46,239 nt of DNA. It comes from Lachnospiraceae bacterium (lineage in GTDB: Bacteria; Bacillota; Clostridia; Lachnospirales; Lachnospiraceae). Below are positions 1 through 6,507 of the stretch, one piece after another; position 1 is the stretch's first letter; each line of letters starts with the position of its first letter. The stretch is taken from positions 1 through 46,239 of the forward strand of contig SVEJ01000024.1 in assembly GCA_015057435.1 (NCBI GenBank), given 5' to 3'. The notes beneath the pieces are model-generated. The model worked only from the letters and a program-made list of their open reading frames with translations, had not been told where the DNA came from and searched no databases. Made by a program: the position numbers and the translations under genes.

Positions 1-29
1 GTTTTTTCACTGTAAGCTGAAGCATTTTC

Positions 30-52
30 AACCACCCGCATAGCAGGTGGTT
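30..52. repeat. Hairpin near left edge, possibly IS200/IS605-like end
   Basis: A 7-bp perfect stem (AACCACC at 30-36, GGTGGTT at 46-52) with a 9-nt loop. A second hairpin lies at 70-90 (arms GTTTTTCG and CGAAAAAC). Paired hairpins of this style precede tnpA in IS200/IS605 elements, which would then lie left of the window and read leftward. This is inference from style only; no transposase is visible. A plain terminator is the alternative. Confidence 0.35.
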
Positions 53-120
53 TATTTGTTTTCTGTTTCGTTTTTCGGAACACGAAAAACTACACAACGA
101 AAACAGGGCCTTGCCCTAAC

Positions 121-155
121 AATAAAAAGTCCCGAAGCATCTCTACTTCAGGACT
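121..155 (-). terminator. Terminator downstream of the FMN riboswitch
   Basis: On the minus strand a stem (AGTCCTGAAG pairing with CTTCGGGACT) is followed by TTTTATT. It lies about 115 nt past the 3' end of the FMN aptamer, so it may be the riboswitch's transcription attenuator. The gap is longer than usual, so it could also belong to a transposon end. Confidence 0.6.
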
Positions 156-270
156 CGTCTAAGCAAATATTATTCGTGTACGATTTGCATAGTTGTCATC
201 ATCAAAATCATGTACCTCATACACACAACATCAATGTGAACAATATATTTTTTCACATATATGCGCATTC

Positions 271-396
271 TCTCTTCTTCCATCCAGACTATACTGTCGG
301 CACCAGAATCTCACTGGTTCCTGCCTTACGGCTCGCGGGCTCAAGAATCATCATTCTAATACCGCCGGTGGAGACTTTCACTCCGCCCTGAAGATT
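271..396 (-). ncRNA. FMN riboswitch (RFN element)
   Basis: Read on the minus strand, all conserved RFN blocks are present in order: CTTCAGGGCGGAGTGAAAG at the 5' side, ACCGGCGGTAT, AGCCCGCGAGCC, GGCAGGAACCAGTGAGATTC, GCCGACAGTATAGTCTGGAT, then GGAAGAAGAG, which closes P1 with the 5' TCTTC. In the Clostridia this aptamer controls riboflavin import (ribU) or synthesis genes. The regulated gene would lie left of position 1 and is not seen. The promoter is at 417-445 and a terminator at 121-155. Its first strand is duplicated at 6508-6531, where the rest of the aptamer is missing. Confidence 0.95.
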
Positions 397-447
397 ATAT
401 TCAATTGACCTTAGGTATTATAACGCATTATAGAACGTTATACAACC
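372..447. repeat. Left attachment-like repeat (attL)
   Basis: About 76 bp matching 6508-6583: identical in the first 24 nt (372-395, riboswitch 5' strand) and the last 31 nt (417-447, promoter), and diverged in the 21 nt between. The intact aptamer continues to the left, and element DNA with GGTGTACT repeats lies to the right. This is the expected layout of a tyrosine-recombinase junction. Confidence 0.75.
417..445 (-). promoter_or_regulatory. Sigma-A promoter of the FMN riboswitch leader
   Basis: Minus strand -35 TTGTAT (440-445), 17-bp spacer, -10 TATAAT (417-422). The predicted start is near 410, just upstream of the aptamer. The box pair lies inside a 31-bp block (417-447) repeated identically at 6553-6583. 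Confidence 0.75.
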
Positions 448-520
448 TTTATTTTATAAGGTTTTGCAGAATCTCAAAATATACAAGTCATTATAAGTCG
501 TTATAAATGTTCTTCCATTT

Positions 521-540
521 GGTGTACTTTTTGGTGTACT
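521..540. repeat. Arm-type repeats, left end (2 x GGTGTACT)
   Basis: GGTGTACT occurs at 521-528 and 533-540, immediately beyond the stop of the integrase fragment. The same pair occurs at 6436-6454 beside the right junction. Short direct repeats near both ends are typical integrase arm-binding sites. This role is inferred. Confidence 0.55.
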
Positions 541-542
541 AA

Positions 543-1472
543 TTATCCCATCTTGACTTGTAATTGTTTTAACTTCTCAATCTCACGTTTTACACGTTCT
601 GCATCCACATGGTTATACACTCTCATTGTTGTTCTAATGTCTGTATGACCCAATAAATATTGCATAACTTTTATATCACATCCAGATTCAGCTAATCGTG
701 TCGCAGCCGTATGTCTTAGAATGTGTGGTGAAATATGTGGTAATTGAATCTCTCTACTGTTATTACTACTTGGAATTTTGCCACTTCCACTTGAACTTAC
801 ATTACTTCCTTTACCAGTAACATAAGCAGAACCACTCATTAACGCACGACCTCTTGAGTCAATATGTCCGTTCTTTAAAATCTCGGAAGTTTGAATATGG
901 TTGAAAATTATGTCATTAGGCTTTGTGTTAACAAATTCATCACCATTTTCACCTATGACTCTGTACTTGCCATCTGAAACTAATATCTCCGCACCAAGTT
1001 CTCCTACTAATGCTTTACCAGAATGACCAACTCGCCATGAACCATTTGCAAATGCCGAACCAGTCCAACTAGAATTACCAGATTCACTTGTCTTACTAAC
1101 AGCAGTTTGAATTACATTCTTTACTTTGGTAATAATAGATGTACCTTGTACTTCCAAACCGATTTTAGCCGTATATGTACCATTCACAAGATTTACAATC
1201 TGCGACCTAGCATTAGCAACCTCCGATGTAATGTCAATCTTTGGTTTCATAGTCATACTGTCAACGGATTTCTTTAATCCTTGTGCATCCTCTTCTGCTT
1301 TTGACGTATCACTATTTACAGTAATAATTGAGGTTAAATCCAAGCTATTTTCATCAGCAATCTTCTGTTGTTGCTTTTGAACCTCAATAACCATTTGTGA
1401 ATTAAGTGGGTTTGCATCTATCTGCTTTTGCAACTCAAGAATCTGCTCTGTAGCCTTTTGCTTATACCACAT
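543..1472 (-). pseudogene. Tape-measure fragment fused to tyrosine integrase C-terminus
   Basis: A 309-residue open frame made from two unrelated phage genes. Residues 1 to about 240 resemble the C-terminal part of a tail tape-measure protein: an N-terminal coiled coil, then Gly/Ser-rich repeats such as GHSGKALVGELGAEIL. From about 244 (LPHISPHILRH) it is the end of a tyrosine recombinase, with the HxxR box, the LLGH box and the nucleophile Tyr286 in TMRVYNHV. The arm-binding domain and the first catalytic Arg and Lys are absent, so it cannot recombine DNA. The fusion marks a large internal deletion of a former prophage. No ribosome binding site was seen, so expression is doubtful. Confidence 0.85.
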
Positions 1473-1733
1473 TGGAAGCCATAAAGAATGATATAGAATA
1501 TAGACAAAATGCTTGATAAATAGAATAAATTGAAAAAAATAAGGTTGAAAGAATAATAATATTTTACTCTTTCAACCTTTGCTTTTTTTATTCTGTTGGA
1601 TGGTGGGCGGATAGTTTACATTCTTTCGAAATATAGTGTCCTCTCAAAAGGGTATAGCAGATGTACTCCCACGTTGCTTGCTATTTTGAACACCGAAGTA
1701 GACTCTTACCCACACCTATACTTATCTACATTT
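1473..1733. other. Intergenic stretch without a recognisable gene
   Basis: Contains a bidirectional terminator at 1541-1579. The remaining ~150 bp (1580-1733) has no supported coding frame; it may be decayed phage DNA. Confidence 0.5.
1541..1579. terminator. Bidirectional terminator
   Basis: An 11-bp perfect stem (AAGGTTGAAAG at 1541-1551, CTTTCAACCTT at 1569-1579) is flanked by a T-run on the right and an A-run on the left, so it can stop transcription both ways. It separates the 1734-2885 gene from the integrase-fusion remnant. Confidence 0.85.
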
Positions 1734-2885
1734 CTATTCTTCTATTGTCCAAGATGCAATATATTCATATTCCGTAAACTCGACATCCGTAACAAAAGAC
1801 AATTTTGCTTTATCTCCTGGAGCAAATGCAGATAAACTATTAGTATACTCACTGCCTACTTGTATTCCTTCTTCATCAATTAATTTTATTTCAACAGAAA
1901 AATAATCAAATGTCACATCCAAAGTGTTTTCTATTGTCATCTCATATGTAGTCCATCCATAGCTTGATGAAATTTTTTCAAATCCTCCTGCCATCATCTT
2001 TGTTACTTTTTCTTTTTGCTCTTCTTTTTCAATAATTGTCTTTGCCTCAGATATAAAATTGTCTAAATTATTTTGATATTCCTCTTCAACACTTAAACTA
2101 TTATCTTCCACAAATATTTTTATTAATAACGCACGTTTATCATATCCTTCGTCCCAAATACTTAGATATCTATCATTATTATTTCCATAATACTGAATAG
2201 CTTCAAGCTGAGTATTAAGTGCATCAATATAGCTAACTACATTTTCTTTCAATTTATCATCCAAAAAATCTAACTCGGCATACTTACTTATAGAGTCTAG
2301 TTCAGCATTTACTAGATTAGTACGATTACTTTTAAAATCTGCAGTATCAAGTTTATCTTCGTCAACACTATCAGATAATTTCCATCTTTTAACCAACCCA
2401 TTTGCCAAATCATTTATAAATTGTACATCTGGTGATAATTGATATTCACATTCTTCTAAAATAGATTTTGAATCTTCATAATCACCAATATCTCTTAGTA
2501 TCGTTTTCGCTTCTTCATATTTACTTACTTCGTATAATTGTTTTGCATACTCATATTTACATTTCAAAACTTTATCTTGTGAATCCTTATAACCCTCTAA
2601 ACTCAAATAAATTTCCGAAGCCTCTAAATATTTCTCGGCATCAAACAATTCATTTGCAGATTGGTAAACTCGACTATTTTCCGTCAAAAAATATATTGTG
2701 CAAGCACCTATAGCAATTATAATAAGCACAATACTCACAGATAATATAGCTTTTTTAGATATTGTCTTCTTTTTTCTTACTTTATCAGTTTTTTTCATTT
2801 TTTTTATTGGACAACCGCAATCTGGACACTGATTAGCCTTGTCAGAAATCTCTTTCCCACACTCTGGGCACTTTATAAGTGACAT
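1734..2885 (-). CDS. Zinc-ribbon membrane protein with TPR-like repeats and a C-terminal FxLYD-type domain
   Basis: 383 residues. A zinc ribbon (CPECGKEISDKANQCPDCGC) occupies residues 6-25, followed by a Lys-rich linker and one membrane segment at about 45-67. Residues 75-145 carry helical repeats of the 'A..LFDAEKYLEASEIY' kind, resembling TPR/Sel1 units. The last ~90 residues form a beta-rich domain (MTIENTLDVTFDYFSVEIKL) similar to FxLYD/DUF3426-like domains. The N-terminus is probably cytoplasmic and the repeats external. Start: ATG preceded by GAGGGGG. It has a near-consensus promoter at 2915-2943 and is divergent from an HTH gene that may regulate it. Such proteins are common in Clostridia, but the function is unknown. 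Confidence 0.85.
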   Translation of the reverse strand: MSLIKCPECGKEISDKANQCPDCGCPIKKMKKTDKVRKKKTISKKAILSVSIVLIIIAIGACTIYFLTENSRVYQSANELFDAEKYLEASEIYLSLEGYKDSQDKVLKCKYEYAKQLYEVSKYEEAKTILRDIGDYEDSKSILEECEYQLSPDVQFINDLANGLVKRWKLSDSVDEDKLDTADFKSNRTNLVNAELDSISKYAELDFLDDKLKENVVSYIDALNTQLEAIQYYGNNNDRYLSIWDEGYDKRALLIKIFVEDNSLSVEEEYQNNLDNFISEAKTIIEKEEQKEKVTKMMAGGFEKISSSYGWTTYEMTIENTLDVTFDYFSVEIKLIDEEGIQVGSEYTNSLSAFAPGDKAKLSFVTDVEFTEYEYIASWTIEE

Positions 2886-2914
2886 AAATATATCCCCCTC
2901 TTTTGTTTTTTTTA

Positions 2915-2943
2915 ATTATAGTCACTTTACTGACCATAGTCAA
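2915..2943 (-). promoter_or_regulatory. Sigma-A promoter of the zinc-ribbon/TPR gene, with repeated TGACTAT
   Basis: Minus strand TTGACT (2938-2943), 17-bp spacer, TATAAT (2915-2920). TGACTAT is present twice, overlapping the -35 and the -10, which suggests an operator for the adjacent HTH protein. The operator role is inferred. Confidence 0.75.
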
Positions 2944-2995
2944 GAATAAGACTACCCAATATGCTTATCCTATAAAGAAAAGGAGGCATTGGAAA

Positions 2996-3214
2996 ATGAT
3001 TAGTTATAATCCATTTTGGACAACGTTAAAAAAATCATCTGAAACAACTTACACTCTGATTAATAAGCATCATATTTCCAGTGCAACTATTGATAAACTC
3101 CGCAATAATAAACCCATGAACACAACTACTCTTAATGATTTATGCCGTATTCTAAATTGCAGACTAAATGATATTGCTGAATACATCCCATCCGACACCG
3201 ACCAAACATTATAA
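2996..3214 (+). CDS. Small Cro/CI-type HTH regulator
   Basis: 72 residues starting at the ATG at 2996, which has AGGAGG at 2981-2986; longer in-frame starts lack a ribosome binding site. The pattern (FWTTLKKSSETTYTLINKH, then SSATIDKLRNNKPMNTTTL and DLCRILNCRLNDIAEYI) is that of the short Xre-like HTH_26 family, which is nearly all DNA-binding domain. It is the only rightward gene in the element and lies head-to-head with the zinc-ribbon/TPR gene. It probably acts as the element's local repressor, binding the shared intergenic region. Its target is inferred from position only. Confidence 0.85.
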   Translation: MISYNPFWTTLKKSSETTYTLINKHHISSATIDKLRNNKPMNTTTLNDLCRILNCRLNDIAEYIPSDTDQTL

Positions 3215-3323
3215 TCCTTGTGTGCAGCGGGACTATATAAGGGGAGGGGGTATGTTTACAATCTGAAAATTTTAAGTACCTACTATATAAGGGTATACCT
3301 CTAAAAATTTACGAAAAAAATAA

Positions 3324-3349
3324 GGGACTCACATATTTTAGTGAATCCC
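3324..3349 (-). terminator. Terminator of the three-gene zinc-ribbon operon
   Basis: Minus strand stem GGGATTCAC / GTGAGTCCC (one G-U pair) followed by TTATTTTTTT, just past the stop at 3356. Confidence 0.85.
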
Positions 3350-3355
3350 ATCTTT

Positions 3356-3757
3356 TTACCACTTACATCCACAATTATTGCAACACATAGTATTTCTTAC
3401 ATCAGAACTAAACAATCCAAAAGCTATACCACCTAAAACTTTTTTACCAGATGATATTTTTTGTACATTGGTAGAACCACAAGTAATACATTTGGGAATG
3501 TTCAGATTGCTATTTCCCTTATTTGTAATCGAGGCTTCTAAATTGTAATTTTGTTTATATTTAATTGTTCCCATTCCAATATTAGAACATGAACTACATA
3601 TAATTTTTTCCGATTCCTTTACAATACAATAATCGTTATAAATTTTTTGGAAAATATTAATGTCTTCTATTTCTAATATTTTCCCACATTTATTACATAT
3701 AACATCAACTTCTGACGGATTGCCATTTTCATCAAAATATGCTTTGTCAAAAAACAT
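3356..3757 (-). CDS. Double zinc-ribbon protein of unknown function
   Basis: 133 residues from the ATG at 3755-3757, chosen because AGGAAG sits at the right distance; a GTG three codons upstream is too close to it. Two cysteine groups are visible: CNKCGK...CSSC in the first half and CITCGSTN...CCNNCGCKW at the end, each able to bind one zinc. Between the last pairs is a short hydrophobic stretch (VLGGIAFGLFSSDVRN). The C-terminal pattern recurs in hypothetical proteins of Firmicutes phages and islands. It is the last gene of the operon starting at 4913 and ends in a strong terminator. Confidence 0.8.
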   Translation of the reverse strand: MFFDKAYFDENGNPSEVDVICNKCGKILEIEDINIFQKIYNDYCIVKESEKIICSSCSNIGMGTIKYKQNYNLEASITNKGNSNLNIPKCITCGSTNVQKISSGKKVLGGIAFGLFSSDVRNTMCCNNCGCKW

Positions 3758-3805
3758 ATCAATCACTTCCTTTCTTAGATTCTATGTCGTTTTATCCACA
3801 ATATA

Positions 3806-4390
3806 TCAATCCAACTCTTGAACTCTTCTCTCAAAAATCATAACATCTTCACACGCAGTAGCATTGACACCAAAACCAAGTAACATCAAGGCATTTTTAC
3901 CTAATTCATTAGAGTACATCGTATGCAATTTCCAACCTTTCTTTGCATGGTCTGACAAAATCTTCATCATCTTCTCTTTATCTACTGTACCATGATTCTC
4001 ATTGATGATAGTAACTACATCGTATTCATAAAACTCATTGAATGATTTAGCATAATTTACACGTTGTAGTTCTTTCTCTTTTGCATCTGCCACTTTTTGA
4101 ATATGGTCTTGTATTCCAATACCCATTAATCTTTTAAATTTATTATCAATGTGTTTATAAAACTCTCTCTTAATGATATCTTTATCAGCAGTTGCAGTTG
4201 CTTGTTCATCAATAGTAGTTGCTATTCTTTCATAACATTCCGTATATTTATCAGCTTTATTTTCAGTATCTAGTTGAATTAATCCTGCTCCACCAAATGT
4301 AATGAAACATGGGTCACACAACAATCCATCAAAATGCTCGCCTGACATAAAACCAATTTTACATCCACAATTCGCACACGTTTTAGCCAT
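3806..4390 (-). CDS. DUF4428-like zinc ribbon fused to a DUF4177-like domain
   Basis: 194 residues. The start is the ATG at 4388-4390, supported by GGAGG eight nt upstream. Residues 3-28 form a treble-clef-like zinc site (CANCGCKIGF...LLCDPC) as in DUF4428 proteins. The middle is helical and charged. The C-terminal ~60 residues (YEYDVVTIINENHGTVDKEK, AKKGWKLHTMYSNELGK, EDVMIFERR) match the short DUF4177 fold. The start is 16 nt past the stop of the YbjQ-type gene, so the two are co-transcribed. Function is unknown; domain names are recalled from pattern, not searched. Confidence 0.82.
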   Translation of the reverse strand: MAKTCANCGCKIGFMSGEHFDGLLCDPCFITFGGAGLIQLDTENKADKYTECYERIATTIDEQATATADKDIIKREFYKHIDNKFKRLMGIGIQDHIQKVADAKEKELQRVNYAKSFNEFYEYDVVTIINENHGTVDKEKMMKILSDHAKKGWKLHTMYSNELGKNALMLLGFGVNATACEDVMIFERRVQELD

Positions 4391-4406
4391 TATTTTATCC
4401 TCCGTA

Positions 4407-4913
4407 TCAATCACTTGATTTTTCAATAACAACCGACGTTCCGTTTACTGATACCATAATCATATTACTACCTGCATACGGAACAATTTGATATGAAACT
4501 CCAACAATTGCATTTCCTTCCATAGAAATTGATTCTTTAATCATTTCTAACACAGCTAATCTTTTAGCTTCCTTTATTTTGTTGGAATATGCTTTTGATT
4601 CCACACCAAATAAATCTGATAGACCTGATTTAAAATCCGATAAAAAGCCTGTACCTAGTACAATTTCACCAGAAACTAAACCTTTATATTCTTTAATAGT
4701 AGTTTCTACAAAACTGTTTGTAGTAGTCAATTTATGATTTTTGATATCCTCATTTGAATATGGATTATTTTCTATAGACTGTTCTTCTATATCTAATAGT
4801 GTTTGTTCGTCCAATTGAGACTTATCAAATATGTATCCACATTCCCAACACATATTGGCTTCTATCATCTCTTCGGTTATCTTGTTTCCACAATTCGGAC
4901 AATTCTTAACCAT
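4407..4913 (-). CDS. Zinc ribbon plus YbjQ/UPF0145 domain protein
   Basis: 168 residues. Residues 5-26 are a zinc ribbon (CPNCGNKI...MCWECGY). From about 63 the YbjQ (UPF0145) domain follows: VETTIKEYKGLVSGEIVLGT, FKSGLSDLFGVES, A-rich helix, AIVGVSYQIVPY and a closing VSVNGTSVVIEK. YbjQ proteins form pentamer-like rings and are linked to metal or stress roles, without a settled function. It is the first gene of a three-gene operon behind an extended -10 (TGGTATAAT) and a GGGGAGGG ribosome binding site. Confidence 0.88.
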   Translation of the reverse strand: MVKNCPNCGNKITEEMIEANMCWECGYIFDKSQLDEQTLLDIEEQSIENNPYSNEDIKNHKLTTTNSFVETTIKEYKGLVSGEIVLGTGFLSDFKSGLSDLFGVESKAYSNKIKEAKRLAVLEMIKESISMEGNAIVGVSYQIVPYAGSNMIMVSVNGTSVVIEKSSD

Positions 4914-4948
4914 ATAGTACCCTCCCCATAAATTAAATTTACAACCAA

Positions 4949-4957
4949 ATTATACCA
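4949..4957 (-). promoter_or_regulatory. Extended -10 promoter of the YbjQ operon
   Basis: Minus strand TGGTATAAT, a TGn-extended -10 box. No good -35 is seen. It is the only strong box between the 4996-5029 terminator and the gene start at 4913. Confidence 0.55.
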
Positions 4958-4995
4958 TTTAATTTATATTCATTCCACCATCAATAAAAAAAATA

Positions 4996-5029
4996 AGGCA
5001 TACCAGATAACTTAATATCTGATATGCCT
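4996..5029 (-). terminator. Terminator after the HslV-like gene pair
   Basis: A 14-bp stem with one mismatch (arms 4996-5009 and 5016-5029, loop of 6), followed on the minus strand by TTATTTTTTTTATT. It separates the HslV-like unit from the YbjQ operon. Confidence 0.9.
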
Positions 5030-5035
5030 ATATAT

Positions 5036-5236
5036 TTACTGAAACATTAACATTCGCATAATAGAATCATCTAATATTTTTACATTTTCTTTTACTACAG
5101 CTACATTCTCATTAATGTTTGAAAATATAGAGTAGTTTCTCTTAAATCTATCTAATCTCATCTGTTGTATTTTTTGTTGAAATGTTTCTTCATTTTTCCA
5201 ATAGTTAGGAGATAAATTAATATATCCATCAATCAA
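5036..5236 (-). CDS. Small helical protein downstream of the HslV-like gene
   Basis: 66 residues if the TTG at 5234-5236 is the start. No clear ribosome binding site is present, so the start is uncertain and an internal ATG (residue 26) is possible. The sequence is charged and helical (YWKNEETFQQKIQQMRLDRF) with no cysteine, membrane segment or known motif. The frame opens 14 nt after the stop of the HslV-like gene and ends 7 nt before a strong terminator, so it is probably expressed by coupling with that gene and could be its partner or substrate. This is position-based inference. Confidence 0.5.
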   Translation of the reverse strand: MIDGYINLSPNYWKNEETFQQKIQQMRLDRFKRNYSIFSNINENVAVVKENVKILDDSIMRMLMFQ

Positions 5237-5250
5237 ACCAATATTATTAT

Positions 5251-5856
5251 TTATATAACATCAACCTTTCTTATTCTTTCAAATGTTGCCTTATTATTAA
5301 TTGAATCATCTAATTTAATGCCGATTTGCAAGACATTCTTAAAAATATTTTTCATTTGAGTAATATTTATAATAGAGACACTTTTACCAAATTCTATAGC
5401 ATTATTATAATGTACATTTAATCCACAACTGACAACTCGTACAGTTTCGGCATCCTGAGGTGTCAAATCATGAATTCCATTCTTATTAGGATTATCGTCT
5501 TTAGTAAAGAAAGCTTTTCCAGTCATTTTAACACCATCCCATCCACACAAAACACTGTGAACATTATGAACTTGTAAATAATCATAATTATCATAATAAG
5601 ATTTACAAAGTGATTTGCATATATCATTATAAGATACACACGAAAAATCTCCTCTTAATGAAAAATCTGAATTAATAAATTCTGAAAACAATTTAGCATT
5701 ACCTTCAATTGTTCCTGTCATTCCAATAATTGCAGTATCACTTATTTTTCTTACCTTAACAAAATTCTCTAGTATTTCACCATTGTTTAATTTTGCTCGT
5801 TGTTCACCAGCAACTACTATAAAATCTCTATAAATATAAGCTTGAACCAAACTCAT
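5251..5856 (-). CDS. HslV/proteasome-like Ntn hydrolase with N-terminal Ser
   Basis: 201 residues from the ATG at 5854-5856. GGAG lies nine nt upstream, favouring it over a TTG five codons earlier. After Met removal the protein begins S-L-V. Numbered from that Ser, the first 37 residues align without gaps to HslV from recalled sequence: IVVAGEQRAKLNN at 12-24 matches VVIAGDGQATLGN, Glu17 replaces Asp17, and Lys33 is kept in KVRKI. Then IIGMTGT follows as in AGFAGG. These are the catalytic landmarks of the threonine/serine peptidase fold; Bacillus CodW also uses Ser1. No HslU/ClpY ATPase lies nearby, and the C-terminal half is diverged. A peptidase role is likely but unproven, and a non-proteolytic Ntn fold is possible. 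Confidence 0.8.
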   Translation of the reverse strand: MSLVQAYIYRDFIVVAGEQRAKLNNGEILENFVKVRKISDTAIIGMTGTIEGNAKLFSEFINSDFSLRGDFSCVSYNDICKSLCKSYYDNYDYLQVHNVHSVLCGWDGVKMTGKAFFTKDDNPNKNGIHDLTPQDAETVRVVSCGLNVHYNNAIEFGKSVSIINITQMKNIFKNVLQIGIKLDDSINNKATFERIRKVDVI

Positions 5857-5938
5857 TTTTACCATCTCCAATCATCAATACTGTAACTAATATTATATAT
5901 CAATAATTGGAATATAGCAGTACAAATTATTTAATAAG

Positions 5939-5967
5939 GTATATCGAATATTTCTACTCAATATACC
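5939..5967. repeat. Inverted repeat between the HU-like and HslV-like genes
   Basis: GGTATAT at 5939-5945 and ATATACC at 5961-5967, a 7-bp perfect dyad without a U-tract. It could be a weak terminator or an operator. Confidence 0.35.
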
Positions 5968-6018
5968 TATAATAATTAATCCTCAACAAAAGGTTTTACT
6001 TCATACTTTAACAACGCA

Positions 6019-6201
6019 TCATGGGATAATTGTACCCACTTTAGAAATCTGTACTCGCTCACCATTTATCATGCACTTGCGAACCTCATCTGCATACATT
6101 CGTAGAATATCTTTAATTATATCTTGCTTATATAAGTTATCTTCACGATTGTATATCCTTGCAGCCATCTTCACTTCACTCATTGTTGACTTAGTAGCCA
6201 T
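6019..6201 (-). CDS. HU/IHF-like protein, probably truncated
   Basis: 60 residues from the ATG at 6199-6201, preceded by AAGGAGG. It resembles the N-terminal two-thirds of phage HU-family proteins: two helices (LYKQDIIKDILRMYADEVRK) followed by GERVQISKVGTIIP, matching the 'GekVqi.gfGtf' beta strand of HU. HU proteins are about 90 residues with DNA-binding beta arms, and this one stops just before the arms. The +1 frame stays open for a further 15 codons after the stop. Either a frameshift cut it or a short phage form exists. It is the first gene of the element's leftward set at the right end. Confidence 0.7.
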   Translation of the reverse strand: MATKSTMSEVKMAARIYNREDNLYKQDIIKDILRMYADEVRKCMINGERVQISKVGTIIP

Positions 6202-6246
6202 GTTTTCTTTCCTCCTTTTTGTCAATAAAATGTATATTTTAAATAG

Positions 6247-6303
6247 TGGCTATAATCCAACCACAGAAACCTTATAGAACACTCTGTAAGGCTCATATAG
6301 CCA
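6247..6303. repeat. Structured hairpin upstream of the HU-like gene
   Basis: Outer 8-bp stem TGGCTATA (6247-6254) / TATAGCCA (6296-6303) with an inner 5-bp stem CCTTA/TAAGG. It could be a leader structure on the minus strand or a recombination or packaging site. Its role is not known. Confidence 0.45.
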
Positions 6304-6341
6304 TTTTAATGTTGTTCGTGCGAATTTCTTCCACACGATAG

Positions 6342-6401
6342 ATTTGAACACTAAAATAAGCCTACTATCAAACGATAATAGACTTATGGTAAAGTTCAAA
6401 T
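6342..6401. repeat. Long bulged hairpin near the right element end
   Basis: Outer stem ATTTGAAC (6342-6349) / GTTCAAAT (6394-6401), with inner ATAAG..CTA..ATC pairing with GAT..TAG..CTTAT around an AAAC-type loop. No U-tract follows, so it is not an ordinary terminator. Being 35 bp from the arm repeats suggests a role in element mobility. Confidence 0.45.
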
Positions 6402-6435
6402 ATTTAATTCATATTAAGGCTCTTTTTTGGCAATT

Positions 6436-6454
6436 GGTGTACTTTTGGTGTACT
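6436..6454. repeat. Arm-type repeats, right end (2 x GGTGTACT)
   Basis: GGTGTACT at 6436-6443 and 6447-6454, in the same orientation as the left pair at 521-540 and with nearly the same spacing and flanks (TTGGTGTACT, then TAA or TAAG). Confidence 0.55.
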
Positions 6455-6507
6455 AAGCCATTTTCAAGTAGCTCTAAGTATTGATTTTACAAGGTTTTCT
6501 TCAAAAC

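Larger units (their letters stand above)
448..6507. mobile_element. Degenerate integrated element (prophage remnant or cargo island)
   Basis: About 6.06 kb bounded by the att-like repeats (372-447 and 6508-6583) and inner GGTGTACT repeats. It carries an integrase C-terminal stump fused to a tape-measure piece, a Cro/CI-type HTH, an HU-like protein and several zinc-ribbon proteins. No full integrase, capsid, portal, terminase or lysis gene is present, so it is probably a fixed remnant that kept cargo. Nearly all genes read leftward. Confidence 0.75.
6202..6507. other. Right-end non-coding region of the element
   Basis: About 300 bp without a supported gene. It holds two long hairpins (6247-6303 and 6342-6401) and the GGTGTACT arm repeats (6436-6454). 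The truncated riboswitch copy starts immediately to the right at 6508. Confidence 0.6.

Noticed and set aside
1126-1380. Open frame opposite the tape-measure/integrase fusion
   Set aside because: Antisense shadow of the real reading frame with no start signal.
3229-3267. Strong ribosome-binding-like GGGGAGGGGG followed by ATG after the HTH gene
   Set aside because: The frame closes after four codons, so no gene can be supported.
6247-6303. tRNA-like fold at the element end
   Set aside because: An acceptor-like 8-bp stem exists, but there is no T arm, anticodon arm or CCA, and the size is too small.
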